A DNA stretch of 64,000 nucleotides from Psychrobacillus sp. OK032 (GCF_900111345.1 NZ_FOGY01000001.1:715959-779958); one strand, 5' to 3'; shown: positions 1 through 9,092, counted from the stretch's first letter. Notes: generated by a model from the sequence alone, not told the origin. Numbers and translations: made by a program.

Positions 1-20
1 TTTTATGCATCACCAATGAA

Positions 21-2417
21 TCAGTCACCTATTGCAAGCCATTTACTTTCAAAATCGGTTGCGGGGAGTGGACGGCTGATGCCATAGCCTTGAGCGTAAT
101 CACAGCTATTTTCAGACAAGAAATGATATTCTTCGACTCCTTCTACTCCTTCGGCTATGACTTTCAAATCTAGTTGCTTAGCCATCGCTATAATCGTTTT
201 TACAATGGCTTTATTTTCATCGTCTTTATTCATACAAATCACAAATGATTTATCGATTTTTAATGAATCAAGTGGATATTTGTTCAGATAGCTTAACGAT
301 GAGTATCCTGTTCCAAAGTCATCCATTGATAGACTTATACCAAGTTCTTTTAATGCATCTAACTTTTCAATCATCGCCTCTGCATACATAGCAATACTCT
401 CCGTAATCTCTAACATAATATAAGTCGCATCAAGTTTAGTATTCTCAAGAGCGTTTTTCACCTTCTCTAAAAAAGTTGAATCGAGTAACTGCTTTACAGA
501 TACATTAACGCTTACTTTTAAAGGCTTATAGCCTGCTTTTTGCCAACGAATATTTTGTTCAAGAGCTGTATTCAGTACCCAGTGACCTATTGGAATAATC
601 ATTCCTGTCTCTTCCGCAATTGAAATAAATTCATCCGGTGCAACTTGGCCAAGTATTTCGTTATGCCAGCGAATAAGAGATTCCATCCCTACGATTTCAT
701 TTGTTTTTAGATCCATAATAGGCTGATAGTAAAGTTCGAATTCATCATTATCTAAGGCGGTTCGTAATTGTTTTTCAATCATCATTTTCCTGTAAAATTC
801 TTGATGCATTTCTGATGTAAACAATTGAAAGTTATTTTTCCCTCTATCTTTTACATAGTACATTGCGGTATCTGCATGTTTTATTAGTGTATTAGCGTCA
901 TCTCCATCATTTGGAAATACGCTAATTCCAATGCTTGGAGTAATAACATAATCATTACCATCGATCCAAAAGCCATTTTTAAATTGTTCCAATAACTCTT
1001 TGGCAAAAGTTTCACTATCCATCTCATTATGATGTGGAAGTAATATAGTAAATTCGTCTCCTCCAAGTCGATAAATTTTTGCGCTAGAATGTTCTTTTTT
1101 TAATAATCTTTCTAAACGTTTTGTAACTTCAACTAATAAGAGATCACCTACATCATGCCCGAGTGTATCATTAATGTATTTAAACCGGTCTAAATCAATA
1201 AACATAATAGCATTCTTACTATCCTCGATCTTTGCTTTTTCAAGAAAGTTAGTTAAATCCTCGTTGAACATTCTTCTATTCGGTAACCCTGTTAAGATAT
1301 CGTGATTGGCTTGAAACTTGATTTCATCTTCATATTGCTTTCGTTCGGTAATATCCATTGATACAGCAAGTAGCGCTGAGCTGTCATTAATATTTATTGG
1401 TATTTTGACAGTTTCTAACCATATTACATCTCCTGATTCGGCTGTTACGGCTTCCTCTTTCATGAAGAGTTTTTCCGTAGTCTTGCGTATAACCTTCTCT
1501 TGATTGACGTTTTGTTTTACTACACTTGTATCTTGTTGTATGTCATAGTCAGTTTTCCCAATCATATCTTGAATTTTCATTCCCATTAACTGTGCATATG
1601 ATTCATTCACAAGTGTGTATCGACCATTTTCGTCAAGCGCATAAATGTAATTTGGGTTCAAATCTATGACTTGAAATAAAAAATTCTTTTGCTCAGATAG
1701 CTTCTTATTCATATTGTTTACTACTTCTAAATACATTCTGCTCGAAAGAATTAATAGGGAAATAGCAGAGACTAAGATCGCAATCGAACTTGGGTACAAC
1801 CTTGTCGATGGGAACATATTTAAGGTGCCTATTACAAATGCAATTGACGTAAAGATATTAAAATAAACTAAAAATGAACGCACATTCTTATCTTGTACAT
1901 GTAAACTAATCAAAAAACAAATAATCATACTAAATATAAAAAGAAGAACATTGGAATGATAAAACCAGGATAGCTCTCCATAAACAGGAAAGTAAAATAT
2001 ATTAGAACCATTTTGTATAGGTTCTAATCCACTAACCCCTTTATCACTCCATCCGGTTATATAAACAAGTATAGCTATGGCATAGAATAATAGAACAGTA
2101 GTACGATTTACAAGAAATCGCCACTTCCTTTTTAAGTCATTTGACAATATTTCTTGAACAATTGTATACGCAACATAGAAAAGCGTTGGCGTTATCATAA
2201 TAGAACCAAATCGAAAGAGCTTGAAATAGAACTCAATGGTCTCTTCTTTAAGCAAGTCATACGCATGCAAAAATGCAACGTCCAATTGCCAGAACGAGGC
2301 CAATAAAGTGAATATAAAAATAATTTTTGATAGATTATTTTTTTTGAATAAAACAAGTATCGTAATTCCGATACATAAGGGAATACAAGATAATAAAGTT
2401 AAAAAAAGAAAAAACAT
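21..2417 (-). CDS. Membrane PAS-GGDEF-EAL protein (c-di-GMP turnover)
   Basis: A 798-residue protein that should make and/or break cyclic di-GMP at the membrane. Residues 1-230 hold about seven hydrophobic segments of the kind found as N-terminal sensor regions. A PAS domain follows (about 245-360), then GGDEF (about 370-530) with an intact RLGGDEF, and EAL (about 545-798) with ESLIRW in place of the usual EAL, LEITES and DDFGTGYSSL. The catalytic Glu and metal-binding residues are present, so both activities are possible. No RxxD inhibitory site is visible before GGDEF. The ATG has an AGGAGG site about 8 bases upstream. It starts 12 bases after the ketosynthase gene, so the two are probably cotranscribed. 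Which activity dominates cannot be read from sequence. Confidence 0.93.
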   Translation of the reverse strand: MFFLFLTLLSCIPLCIGITILVLFKKNNLSKIIFIFTLLASFWQLDVAFLHAYDLLKEETIEFYFKLFRFGSIMITPTLFYVAYTIVQEILSNDLKRKWRFLVNRTTVLLFYAIAILVYITGWSDKGVSGLEPIQNGSNIFYFPVYGELSWFYHSNVLLFIFSMIICFLISLHVQDKNVRSFLVYFNIFTSIAFVIGTLNMFPSTRLYPSSIAILVSAISLLILSSRMYLEVVNNMNKKLSEQKNFLFQVIDLNPNYIYALDENGRYTLVNESYAQLMGMKIQDMIGKTDYDIQQDTSVVKQNVNQEKVIRKTTEKLFMKEEAVTAESGDVIWLETVKIPININDSSALLAVSMDITERKQYEDEIKFQANHDILTGLPNRRMFNEDLTNFLEKAKIEDSKNAIMFIDLDRFKYINDTLGHDVGDLLLVEVTKRLERLLKKEHSSAKIYRLGGDEFTILLPHHNEMDSETFAKELLEQFKNGFWIDGNDYVITPSIGISVFPNDGDDANTLIKHADTAMYYVKDRGKNNFQLFTSEMHQEFYRKMMIEKQLRTALDNDEFELYYQPIMDLKTNEIVGMESLIRWHNEILGQVAPDEFISIAEETGMIIPIGHWVLNTALEQNIRWQKAGYKPLKVSVNVSVKQLLDSTFLEKVKNALENTKLDATYIMLEITESIAMYAEAMIEKLDALKELGISLSMDDFGTGYSSLSYLNKYPLDSLKIDKSFVICMNKDDENKAIVKTIIAMAKQLDLKVIAEGVEGVEEYHFLSENSCDYAQGYGISRPLPATDFESKWLAIGD

Positions 2418-2429
2418 ATAATGAGCCTC

Positions 2430-3608
2430 CTATGCATGTGTTAATAATAGACAAGCATTATTTCCACTACTCCCATGGGTAGTTATGCATACGGACTCTA
2501 CAGCTTGATGTCTAGTTTCATAAACAATTGGTATATCCTCAAATCCATCCCCTTTTGTTTTAATCGTAGGAGGAATAAATCCATACTCCATTGAAAGTAG
2601 GGATGAAATGATTTGCATTGCTCCCGCTGCACCAAATGTATGTCCAATCATTCCTTTTATTGAAGTGATTGGAACGTCCGAACTAAATGTTTCCATAAGG
2701 ATAAACCGTTCTATCCTATCATTTAGTGCCATGCCGAGTGCCTGACTGTTCACATAGCTTGGTTTAGTATTTCCAACGACTTCTTGAAAAATTTCGAGCA
2801 TATGTCTACCAGTTTCATCAGAGCCTAATAGTTTTTGCCCTTCATTCCTTGACATGACACGTTCAATTTTCCCGTATATCCTTTGTTCGCGTGCTTGTGC
2901 AGATTCTCTCCGCTCTAAAACGATTACACCAGCCCCCTCGGCTAAAACAAAGCCTTGATGTTCCGATGAAAATGGAACTCCAGCTTGATCGATAGAGGTC
3001 TCCGTAGAGAGTGCTCTCAATTTTTTAAAGCCATTGATTGTCCATGAGCCTAAAGGGGCATCCGATCCTCCTACTATACAAGCATCCACAGCCCCGTTCT
3101 CAAGTAGGAGTTTTCCCATCAATACTGCATCAATACTGGCAGTACATCCGGTTGTTAATGTAAAGGCAGGTCCACACAAACCTAACGCTTCAGCAACAGA
3201 AGTAGAGAGAGTGTGTGTATCAACAATGGAAACCCCATGAATTGGGAAACTTCTATAATTTACATACGCAGCAGAGTATTGTTCAATTTCAAGAACAGCT
3301 CCTGCGGATGTTCCGATAATTACAGCAACCCGCTTTGGATCATAGTCTTTTAACCCCGACATTTCTAATGCATCCATTGCAGCTGAAATTGCCAATCTTA
3401 CAGAACGCGGATACCTTTTATAATTTCTTCCATTCAACTCTAGAAAGTCATCATCAATTATACCCGCAACAATATTATTTTGATCCTCATTAACACTTTT
3501 TAAGATGGTCTGAGTACAAATGCCATTATTTAATACATTCAAAAAACTAGGTTTATTTAAAACACCAGGCGCTTTAATGCCATACCCTGTTATTACGATA
3601 TCATCCAA
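2430..3608 (-). CDS. FabF-like 3-oxoacyl-ACP synthase with altered triad
   Basis: Thiolase-fold condensing enzyme of the KAS II/FabF type, 392 residues, close to the usual 410. Visible motifs are the nucleophile region TTGCTAS (Cys155), the GFVLAEGAG loop, the second histidine motif KGMIGHTFGAAGA (His323) and a C-terminal THGSSGNNA. The first catalytic histidine, normally in a YVNAHGT motif, is replaced: the sequence reads YVNSQALG, giving Cys-Gln-His (Gln289). It may therefore be a specialised ketosynthase, not the housekeeping FabF. The TTG at 3608 is preferred because AAGGTG lies 6 bases upstream; the first possible TTG at 3623 has no ribosome site. It precedes the GGDEF-EAL gene by 12 bases. 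Confidence 0.85.
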   Translation of the reverse strand: MDDIVITGYGIKAPGVLNKPSFLNVLNNGICTQTILKSVNEDQNNIVAGIIDDDFLELNGRNYKRYPRSVRLAISAAMDALEMSGLKDYDPKRVAVIIGTSAGAVLEIEQYSAAYVNYRSFPIHGVSIVDTHTLSTSVAEALGLCGPAFTLTTGCTASIDAVLMGKLLLENGAVDACIVGGSDAPLGSWTINGFKKLRALSTETSIDQAGVPFSSEHQGFVLAEGAGVIVLERRESAQAREQRIYGKIERVMSRNEGQKLLGSDETGRHMLEIFQEVVGNTKPSYVNSQALGMALNDRIERFILMETFSSDVPITSIKGMIGHTFGAAGAMQIISSLLSMEYGFIPPTIKTKGDGFEDIPIVYETRHQAVESVCITTHGSSGNNACLLLTHA

Positions 3609-3802
3609 TTTTTTCACCTTCAAATTTCGACTTTATTCTATTATATACGACATCATAAAGGAAAGTCTATGTACCTAGGTCTGAAAGACTATAAATACAC
3701 ATACTGATGCTTAATGTATGGAGTCCTAGTCTAATGGTAATAATAACTAAATTTATGTATTGATGCTTACAGCAAGTATCCAAGTCTCTTACCCTCAGTG
3801 AT

Positions 3803-3868
3803 TAACCAATCGTTATTGATGCATTGGTGGATGAACAGGAATACCACCAACTATGGGAGAGGCAATAA
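3803..3868 (+). pseudogene. C-terminal remnant of an upstream gene, possibly a regulator
   Basis: A short in-frame stretch reads ALVDEQEYHQLWERQ and ends in TAA one base before the ATG of the broken decarboxylase. It has the look of the end of a MerR-type regulator, but it is too short to prove. The rest of the gene is missing. The 180 bases upstream, back to the ketosynthase, show nothing recognisable. Confidence 0.25.
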
Positions 3869-3869
3869 C

Positions 3870-4023
3870 ATGGATAACAACAAGCAATGCGGTCCGGAAT
3901 AAAAGCAATGCAAGAATTATTTTTCCAGGAAGTACGAAATGGCATGGAAGGAATTAATAAATTTTCACCTGACCTTTGGGAGATGATTGTTTCCTTTGGC
4001 TATGGAGATCTCTACTCTAGAAT
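3870..4023 (+). pseudogene. Carboxymuconolactone decarboxylase family remnant, copy 1
   Basis: N-terminal part of a small AhpD/CMD-family protein. After an ATG with a GAGAGG site, the first codons read MDNNKQ. A frameshift then leads into GIKAMQELFFQEVRNGMEG followed by FSPDLWEMIVSFGYGDLYSR, after which homology stops. The catalytic CxxC/His half is absent. The same FSPDLWEMIVSFG stretch recurs at 8761, where the C-terminal half survives. The 81-residue open frame at 3887-4132 is therefore a relic, not a gene. Confidence 0.6.
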
Positions 4024-4090
4024 TAAAAAAAGCAGCCGAAGATTCTCCATTTCTGTTGCTTTATCGTTTTCTAGACCAAATAATTATCCT

Positions 4091-4124
4091 AATAAAAAAA
4101 ACCAGGACATCTTAATGTCCTGGT
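4091..4124 (-). terminator. Intrinsic terminator after mmsA
   Basis: Ten-base perfect arms (ACCAGGACAT/ATGTCCTGGT) with a 4-base loop. On the minus strand a run of eight T follows. It lies 10 bases past the dehydrogenase stop and ends the permease-mmsB-mmsA operon. Confidence 0.85.
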
Positions 4125-4133
4125 TACTTTAAA

Positions 4134-5645
4134 TCAATTGCTAGGAAATGAGAAGGAGGCTTGCTCCAATTGGTCTTCTGGCCAGCGTTCCGAAACAGTT
4201 TTGTTTTTGGTAAAGAAACGAACTGTGTCCGGTCCAAACATGTGGCCTTCTCCGAACTTAGAACGTTTCCAACCACCGAAATTAAAATAACCAACAGGGA
4301 TTGGAATCGGCACATTAACACCGACCATGCCCACTTCGATTTCGCTTACGAATTTGCGGGATGCAGCTCCATTGTTCGTATAGATTGTAACGCCATTGCC
4401 TAATTCGTGCTTGTTGACCAAATCGATGGCATCTTCAAGTGCGGATACACGTACGACGATGCGTGCTGGTCCGAATACTTCTTCTTTATAGATTTTCATA
4501 TCTGGTGTAACGTGATCCAGCAAGGTTGGTCCAAGATAATAACCTTCCGAGCTTTCACAGATTTCGGGATTGCGTCCGTCAATGACCAGTGATGCACCTT
4601 CTTCTATACTATTATTTATTTCGTATAACACGTTTTGTTTAGCTTCTTTTGAAATGACAGGTCCAAAATCGACTTGTTCATCTGTGTATGGACCTACTTT
4701 TAATTCTCTGACTTTTTCATTTAAGATGGCGACGAATTTCTCCGCAGTGTTCTCACCCACTGGCATTGCTGTTGAGATTGCCATGCAGCGTTGAGAAGCT
4801 GCTCCATAAGCGGCTCCTAAGAAAGCAGTAGCAGCCTGTTCTAAATCAGCATCCGGCATGATGATCATATGGTTTTTCCCGCCTCCGAATGCAGCAACGC
4901 GCTTGCCATGCTGAGTGCCTGTTTGATAAACATATTCAGCAATTCGAGTAGATCCTACAAATGAAATAGCTTGGACATCTTCATTCTTCAACAACTCATC
5001 AACGACTTCCTTATCTCCATTGACTACGCTCCAGACGCCTTCTGGAAGCCCAGCTTGTGCCCATAATTCACTGATAAAAAGTGCGGAATGCGGCACTTTT
5101 TCAGACGGCTTCAAGATGACTGAGTTTCCTACTGCCACGGCCATTGAAGTCATCGCTATCGGCACCATCACAGGAAAGTTAAAAGGTGCAATCGCTGCTA
5201 CTACGCCTAAAGGTGTTTTGGTTGAGAAAGCATTAATATTCCCGCCTACATTGACAGAATACTCGCCTTTCAATAAATGAGGTGCACTAAGTGCCAAATC
5301 GACGGATTCCAACCCACGAGTGATTTCTCCTAGAGCATCCGCTTTCGTTTTACCGCTCTCTAAGCAAACAATATCGACCAATTCATCTTGTCTAGAAGAG
5401 AGCAAGTTGCGGAAATTCAATACCACTTCCATTTTTTTAGCGAGTGATTTAGCCTGCCATTCTACTTGTCCATTTTTTGCTAATACGATTGCTTGTCTTG
5501 TTTCTTCCACTGATGCAAGTGGCACACCCGCAATCACTTCTCCAGTTGATGGATTGTAAACTTCGCCAAAACGGCCGCTTGTCCCTTCAACCTTTTTTCC
5601 TCCGATAAAGTGCGATAGTTTTTGTACTGTTTGTATAGTTGTCAT
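4134..5645 (-). CDS. mmsA: Methylmalonate-semialdehyde dehydrogenase (CoA-acylating)
   Basis: Aldehyde dehydrogenase superfamily, 503 residues. It oxidises methylmalonate (or malonate) semialdehyde with NAD and CoA to propionyl-CoA (or acetyl-CoA) and CO2, in valine or inositol catabolism. The catalytic cysteine is in AASQRCMAIS (Cys287). The position where most aldehyde dehydrogenases have the general-base Glu reads FGGGKNH, with Asn, the hallmark of this CoA-dependent subfamily. The NAD-binding segments PFNFPVMVP and FVGSTRIAEY are present. No inositol genes are nearby. Its start overlaps the stop of the hydroxyacid dehydrogenase by 4 bases, favouring the valine/3-hydroxyisobutyrate role over IolA. 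Confidence 0.92.
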   Translation of the reverse strand: MTTIQTVQKLSHFIGGKKVEGTSGRFGEVYNPSTGEVIAGVPLASVEETRQAIVLAKNGQVEWQAKSLAKKMEVVLNFRNLLSSRQDELVDIVCLESGKTKADALGEITRGLESVDLALSAPHLLKGEYSVNVGGNINAFSTKTPLGVVAAIAPFNFPVMVPIAMTSMAVAVGNSVILKPSEKVPHSALFISELWAQAGLPEGVWSVVNGDKEVVDELLKNEDVQAISFVGSTRIAEYVYQTGTQHGKRVAAFGGGKNHMIIMPDADLEQAATAFLGAAYGAASQRCMAISTAMPVGENTAEKFVAILNEKVRELKVGPYTDEQVDFGPVISKEAKQNVLYEINNSIEEGASLVIDGRNPEICESSEGYYLGPTLLDHVTPDMKIYKEEVFGPARIVVRVSALEDAIDLVNKHELGNGVTIYTNNGAASRKFVSEIEVGMVGVNVPIPIPVGYFNFGGWKRSKFGEGHMFGPDTVRFFTKNKTVSERWPEDQLEQASFSFPSN

Positions 5646-6535
5646 AATACTTCCTCCTTCTCGTTTGTTTTGACGGCTGATAAATAAGCTGCAGAGATAT
5701 CTAGATGTCCGAACCCATCCTGAGACATTTGTTCATATTCTTCAATCAATTGATTCGTCACCGGCAAATTCACGTCTCCTTGTACAGCCATTTGCTGAGC
5801 AAGGCGCATATCTTTTAATAAAAGATCGATCGAGAAACCTGGTTGGTAATCTTCATTTTTCATATACTCCGCATAATTGCGTGTATAGATTTTGCTTTGT
5901 CCATAGCTGACATTCAAAATTTCATAGACTTTATCCAGTGACAATCCAGCGCTTTCTGCCAGCACTAACATTTCTGCGACACCTTTCGTATAAAAGCCGA
6001 TCATCAAGTTGTTCAGCAATTTGATGCGGGTTCCGACACTCGGTGAATCACCAAGCAAGAAAATATTCTTACCAAGCACATTCAGTAGCGGAAGTGCGTT
6101 TTCATAGTTTTCTTTTGTTCCACCGACCATGATAGTCAAGGTTGATTGAACTGCTCCGATGACCCCACCGCTTACTGGTGCACCTAAATAATTCAGGCCG
6201 TTTTTAAGAGAAAGGGCCGCAATATCATCGTTTAATTTCGGATCCACTGTACTGAAGTCGATCAATAATGTGCCCGGTGCAGCCGTCTCGATCAAACCAC
6301 CTGGCTTTGTATAGATTGCCTCAACAATTTGCGGTGTCGGCAGACTCGTCATAATCACTTTCGTCTGTGCTGTAAGTTCATCGTTTGACTGCGCCACTTT
6401 ACCCCCAAGTTCCGTAAATTTTTGCAGTGTTTCTTCATTGACATCCATCCCGTAAACTGTGTAGCCTGCCTTGATTAAATTAGTTGCCATAGGAAGTCCC
6501 ATATTGCCTAGTCCAATAAAACCTATTGTTTCCAT
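5642..6535 (-). CDS. mmsB: 3-hydroxyisobutyrate dehydrogenase family protein
   Basis: NAD(P)-dependent beta-hydroxyacid dehydrogenase, 297 residues. The Rossmann motif GFIGLGNMGLPMATNL is at residues 5-20. The substrate motif GAPVSGGVIGA is at about 118-128. The catalytic Lys172 and Asn176 sit in GTRIKLLNN. It probably turns 3-hydroxyisobutyrate into methylmalonate semialdehyde, the substrate of the next gene, with which it overlaps by 4 bases. A tartronate-semialdehyde reductase role is the main alternative, but the downstream MmsA argues for 3-hydroxyisobutyrate. Confidence 0.87.
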   Translation of the reverse strand: METIGFIGLGNMGLPMATNLIKAGYTVYGMDVNEETLQKFTELGGKVAQSNDELTAQTKVIMTSLPTPQIVEAIYTKPGGLIETAAPGTLLIDFSTVDPKLNDDIAALSLKNGLNYLGAPVSGGVIGAVQSTLTIMVGGTKENYENALPLLNVLGKNIFLLGDSPSVGTRIKLLNNLMIGFYTKGVAEMLVLAESAGLSLDKVYEILNVSYGQSKIYTRNYAEYMKNEDYQPGFSIDLLLKDMRLAQQMAVQGDVNLPVTNQLIEEYEQMSQDGFGHLDISAAYLSAVKTNEKEEVL

Positions 6536-6552
6536 TATTTATCCCACTCCTT

Positions 6553-7863
6553 TTAAAAGATTGAATATAAAACAATTGCTAATGCGAGTGCTATCATGGA
6601 TACGACAACACTAATGACAAATACTGGCTTATAAGCCCGATCATGTGTTTCATTACTAACTGCCCGAATTGTCGTCACGATATACCCGTTATGAGGCAAT
6701 GAGTCCAGACCTCCGGAGGCAAGTGCTGAGATCCGGTGCATAGCGTTTGGATCCAAGCCTTGTAAATTGTAGATTGGAGCCAAAATCGGAAGCGCAATTC
6801 CAAGGCCGCCTGAAGCAGATCCTGTGATTCCTGCAATTACCGTGACCGCAAGTGCTAACCCAATGTATTCCATGCCCGGAAGAGCGACAAGGCCGTCAAC
6901 AATCATTTGAAAAGATGCCGTTTGCTGGGCTACTGCACCGAAACCAACCACTGCACAAATATTAACTGTGGCAACGACGGCATTTTCTGCACCTTTCGTA
7001 AACATCGCCCGGTATTGATCGGTGTATTTATACATCGTAGCCAACCCGACTGCACAGCCTACAGACAATCCTAGTAAGGCCGCACCGACAGAAGAAATGA
7101 ACTGCGCGCTAATGTTTAGCGTAATGACCACAAGTGCAAGCGGTAAAATGGAGAAGAATACCGGCGGCAATTTACGCTCTACTGACTCAAGCTTGCTCAA
7201 GTTCTCCATGACCACTTTAGGCGCATCAAATTGTTCACCATTCCTGATTGCACGGTCCACCATAAACTTCATTGCATAACTTCCTGTCACAATAATGAAA
7301 ATCGCAACAACTATCGCAACCCACCCACCAGCAGTCGGCTTCGTTCCGAAAAACTCCATCGGTATCAAATTTTGCACTTCCGGCGATCCTGGAGAGGTCA
7401 TTGTAAACGAGATCGATCCGAAGACAATTGCTGCTGGGATAAACCGATGAGGAATATTCCCTTCTCGGAACAACGATAAAGCAATTGGATAAGCAGCAAA
7501 TGCGACAATCGCCACACTCACTCCACCATATGCCATAACCGAACAAGCGACTACAACTGCAAAAACAGCATGCTTTGCGCCAATTACCCGTTTCACCCAA
7601 TCAGCAATAGAATTGGCCGCTCCGGTTTCTTCCATGATTTTGCCAAACACTGCCCCAAGCAAATATACAAGGAACCAACTGGCAAAATATCCGGTGAATC
7701 CCGTCATATAATTTTCTGTAAGCGCTTTCTCTAACGACAAACTATTCGTCAAGGCGACTACAATTGAAGCAATCAATGCTGCAAAGATAATATTCATTCC
7801 CCGCATTGTGAAATACATAAGTAAACCTAACCCCAGAAAAAATCCGATAAAAGCAACTACCAT
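6553..7863 (-). CDS. GntP-family organic acid permease
   Basis: A 436-residue integral membrane protein with about 12 hydrophobic segments and the GntP-family look (ASGGLGIALPILAP and a C-terminal SGGLDSLPHNG). GntP members are proton symporters for gluconate and short hydroxy acids. Here it is the first gene of an operon with mmsB and mmsA, so the most likely substrate is 3-hydroxyisobutyrate or a similar hydroxy acid. It is divergent from a TetR regulator across a 213-base gap. The ATG follows a GGGGGA site. Confidence 0.87.
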   Translation of the reverse strand: MVVAFIGFFLGLGLLMYFTMRGMNIIFAALIASIVVALTNSLSLEKALTENYMTGFTGYFASWFLVYLLGAVFGKIMEETGAANSIADWVKRVIGAKHAVFAVVVACSVMAYGGVSVAIVAFAAYPIALSLFREGNIPHRFIPAAIVFGSISFTMTSPGSPEVQNLIPMEFFGTKPTAGGWVAIVVAIFIIVTGSYAMKFMVDRAIRNGEQFDAPKVVMENLSKLESVERKLPPVFFSILPLALVVITLNISAQFISSVGAALLGLSVGCAVGLATMYKYTDQYRAMFTKGAENAVVATVNICAVVGFGAVAQQTASFQMIVDGLVALPGMEYIGLALAVTVIAGITGSASGGLGIALPILAPIYNLQGLDPNAMHRISALASGGLDSLPHNGYIVTTIRAVSNETHDRAYKPVFVISVVVSMIALALAIVLYSIF

Positions 7864-7933
7864 TTCATTCCCCCTGCTCCCCTTTAAGCCGTTAAAAAAT
7901 TTGAGATACCAAAGTCAGATACCTTAGTACCTT

Positions 7934-7959
7934 AAATACTAATAGAAAGAATAGTATTT
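7934..7959. promoter_or_regulatory. Candidate TetR operator
   Basis: A perfect 8-base inverted repeat, AAATACTA and TAGTATTT separated by 10 bases, lies in the 213-base gap between the permease operon and the divergent TetR gene. TetR regulators commonly bind such sites and control both directions. The function is inferred from position only. Confidence 0.4.
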
Positions 7960-8076
7960 GTAAACAGTAAATTTAATATTTTCTGAATTTTATATTTTCA
8001 GTTCTATACTCCTAATATTAATCCTTGTATTATTTACAAAATATGATAGGTTCTATTAATAAAGGAGTGTAGATAA

Positions 8077-8694
8077 ATGAAACCATCTTCCCAAAGAGCT
8101 ATCAAAGCGCAGCAGACGCGGCAACTATTATTAGATACAGCTCTTGAATTGTTCGGTAAAAAAGGGTTTGACAATGTTACAATTGATGAAATTGTCGAAA
8201 AATGCGATGTCTCAAAAGGCGCGTTTTATAGACATTTCAATTCTAAATACGATGTCTTTGCGGTAAAATTCAAAGACATCGATAACTTTTACGAAAGCTT
8301 TTATGAAAAAATACATCCAGCATATACGGTAAAACAAAAAATCATCCTTGCTTATCAAGAGCAGATGACTTATTTACGCGATGAACTTGGGGTAGATTTC
8401 GTTCGGACCGTCTATATGAGTTCACTGTCGCGTACGATGGATGAAAAGCATTATTTAGTTGACCCCGAGCGCCGGATTTACAAATTGATTGAAAGTTACC
8501 TAGATGAAGGCCTTGAAAAAGGCGAATTCGTTTCTTCCTGGGAAAAAGATCAATTGCTCCTCAACTTGACCCGATGCATGAGAGCCACAGTATTTGACTG
8601 GATCATCTTCCAAAATAAATTGGATATTGTCGAAGAAATCACCATACTCGTTACGATGATTTTTGAAGGGATAGGCAAACGGGAAACTAATTAA
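8077..8694 (+). CDS. TetR/AcrR family transcriptional regulator
   Basis: A 205-residue protein. The N-terminal helix-turn-helix is typical of TetR: LLDTALELFGKKGFDNVTI, then IVEKCDVSKGAFYRHFNSK (about residues 15-65). The rest is a helical ligand-binding domain. An AAAGGAG site precedes the ATG. It is divergent from the GntP-mmsB-mmsA operon and is its probable local repressor, with the substrate or its CoA derivative as a possible ligand. Five bases after the stop begins a perfect 23-base-arm palindrome. Confidence 0.9.
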   Translation: MKPSSQRAIKAQQTRQLLLDTALELFGKKGFDNVTIDEIVEKCDVSKGAFYRHFNSKYDVFAVKFKDIDNFYESFYEKIHPAYTVKQKIILAYQEQMTYLRDELGVDFVRTVYMSSLSRTMDEKHYLVDPERRIYKLIESYLDEGLEKGEFVSSWEKDQLLLNLTRCMRATVFDWIIFQNKLDIVEEITILVTMIFEGIGKRETN

Positions 8695-8698
8695 TAAC

Positions 8699-8747
8699 AT
8701 GTCCCTGCGTAAGAAACAATTTTGAATTGTTTCTTACGCAGGGACAT
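8699..8747. repeat. GTCCCTG palindrome, copy 1 (perfect)
   Basis: Perfect inverted repeat with 23-base arms and a 3-base loop. The left arm begins ATGTCCCTGCGTAAGAAACA. It starts 5 bases after the TetR stop but has no T run after it on the plus strand, so it is not an obvious terminator. Related copies occur at 42280, 48422, 52905, 53078, 59890 and 60126. Confidence 0.85.
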
Positions 8748-8760
8748 TATACTAAAAAAA

Positions 8761-9048
8761 ATTTCACCTGACCTTTGGGAGATGATAGTGTCCTTCGGAT
8801 AAGGAGAACTCTACAGTAGAAATACGCTCTCTCATGCATAACGGGAAATCATCCCACTTACAACACTTATCACACAGGGAGCTTTCGATCAGCTGAGAGT
8901 TCACTTACAAGCAGCCCTCAATGTTGAGCTCTCCAGAGAAGAAATTATCATCCACTGCGCCAGATATGTTGGGTTTCTAAAAGCTGTTCAGGCAATGGGA
9001 ATCGCTGAGGAGATTTTTGAGGATTCTGAGAAAACAAAAAATAAATAA
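8761..9048 (+). pseudogene. Carboxymuconolactone decarboxylase family pseudogene, copy 2
   Basis: In one frame the sequence reads SPDLWEMIVSFG, stop, GELYSRNTLSHA, stop, REIIPLTTLITQGAFDQL and on to AALNVELSREEIIIHC, RYVGFLKAVQAM and TAA at 9048. It therefore carries two in-frame stops, lacks the N-terminus, and seems to have lost a few codons before IIHC. The family works as small redox or decarboxylase enzymes; this copy cannot. It begins with the same stretch as copy 1 at 3957. Confidence 0.8.
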
Positions 9049-9092
9049 ACCAAATGCCCTCCTTTATAATAGGTGGGCATTTGGTTTTGTTT
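9048..9092 (+). terminator. Intrinsic terminator after CMD pseudogene
   Basis: Twelve-base arms AACCAAATGCCC and GGGCATTTGGTT followed by a T-rich tract (TTTTGTTT). It directly follows the stop of the decayed decarboxylase and is a relic of the intact gene. Confidence 0.75.

Noticed and set aside
3887..4132. 81-codon plus-strand open frame
   Set aside because: It covers a frameshifted decarboxylase remnant and runs into the terminator hairpin of the opposite operon, so it is a relic and not a functional gene.
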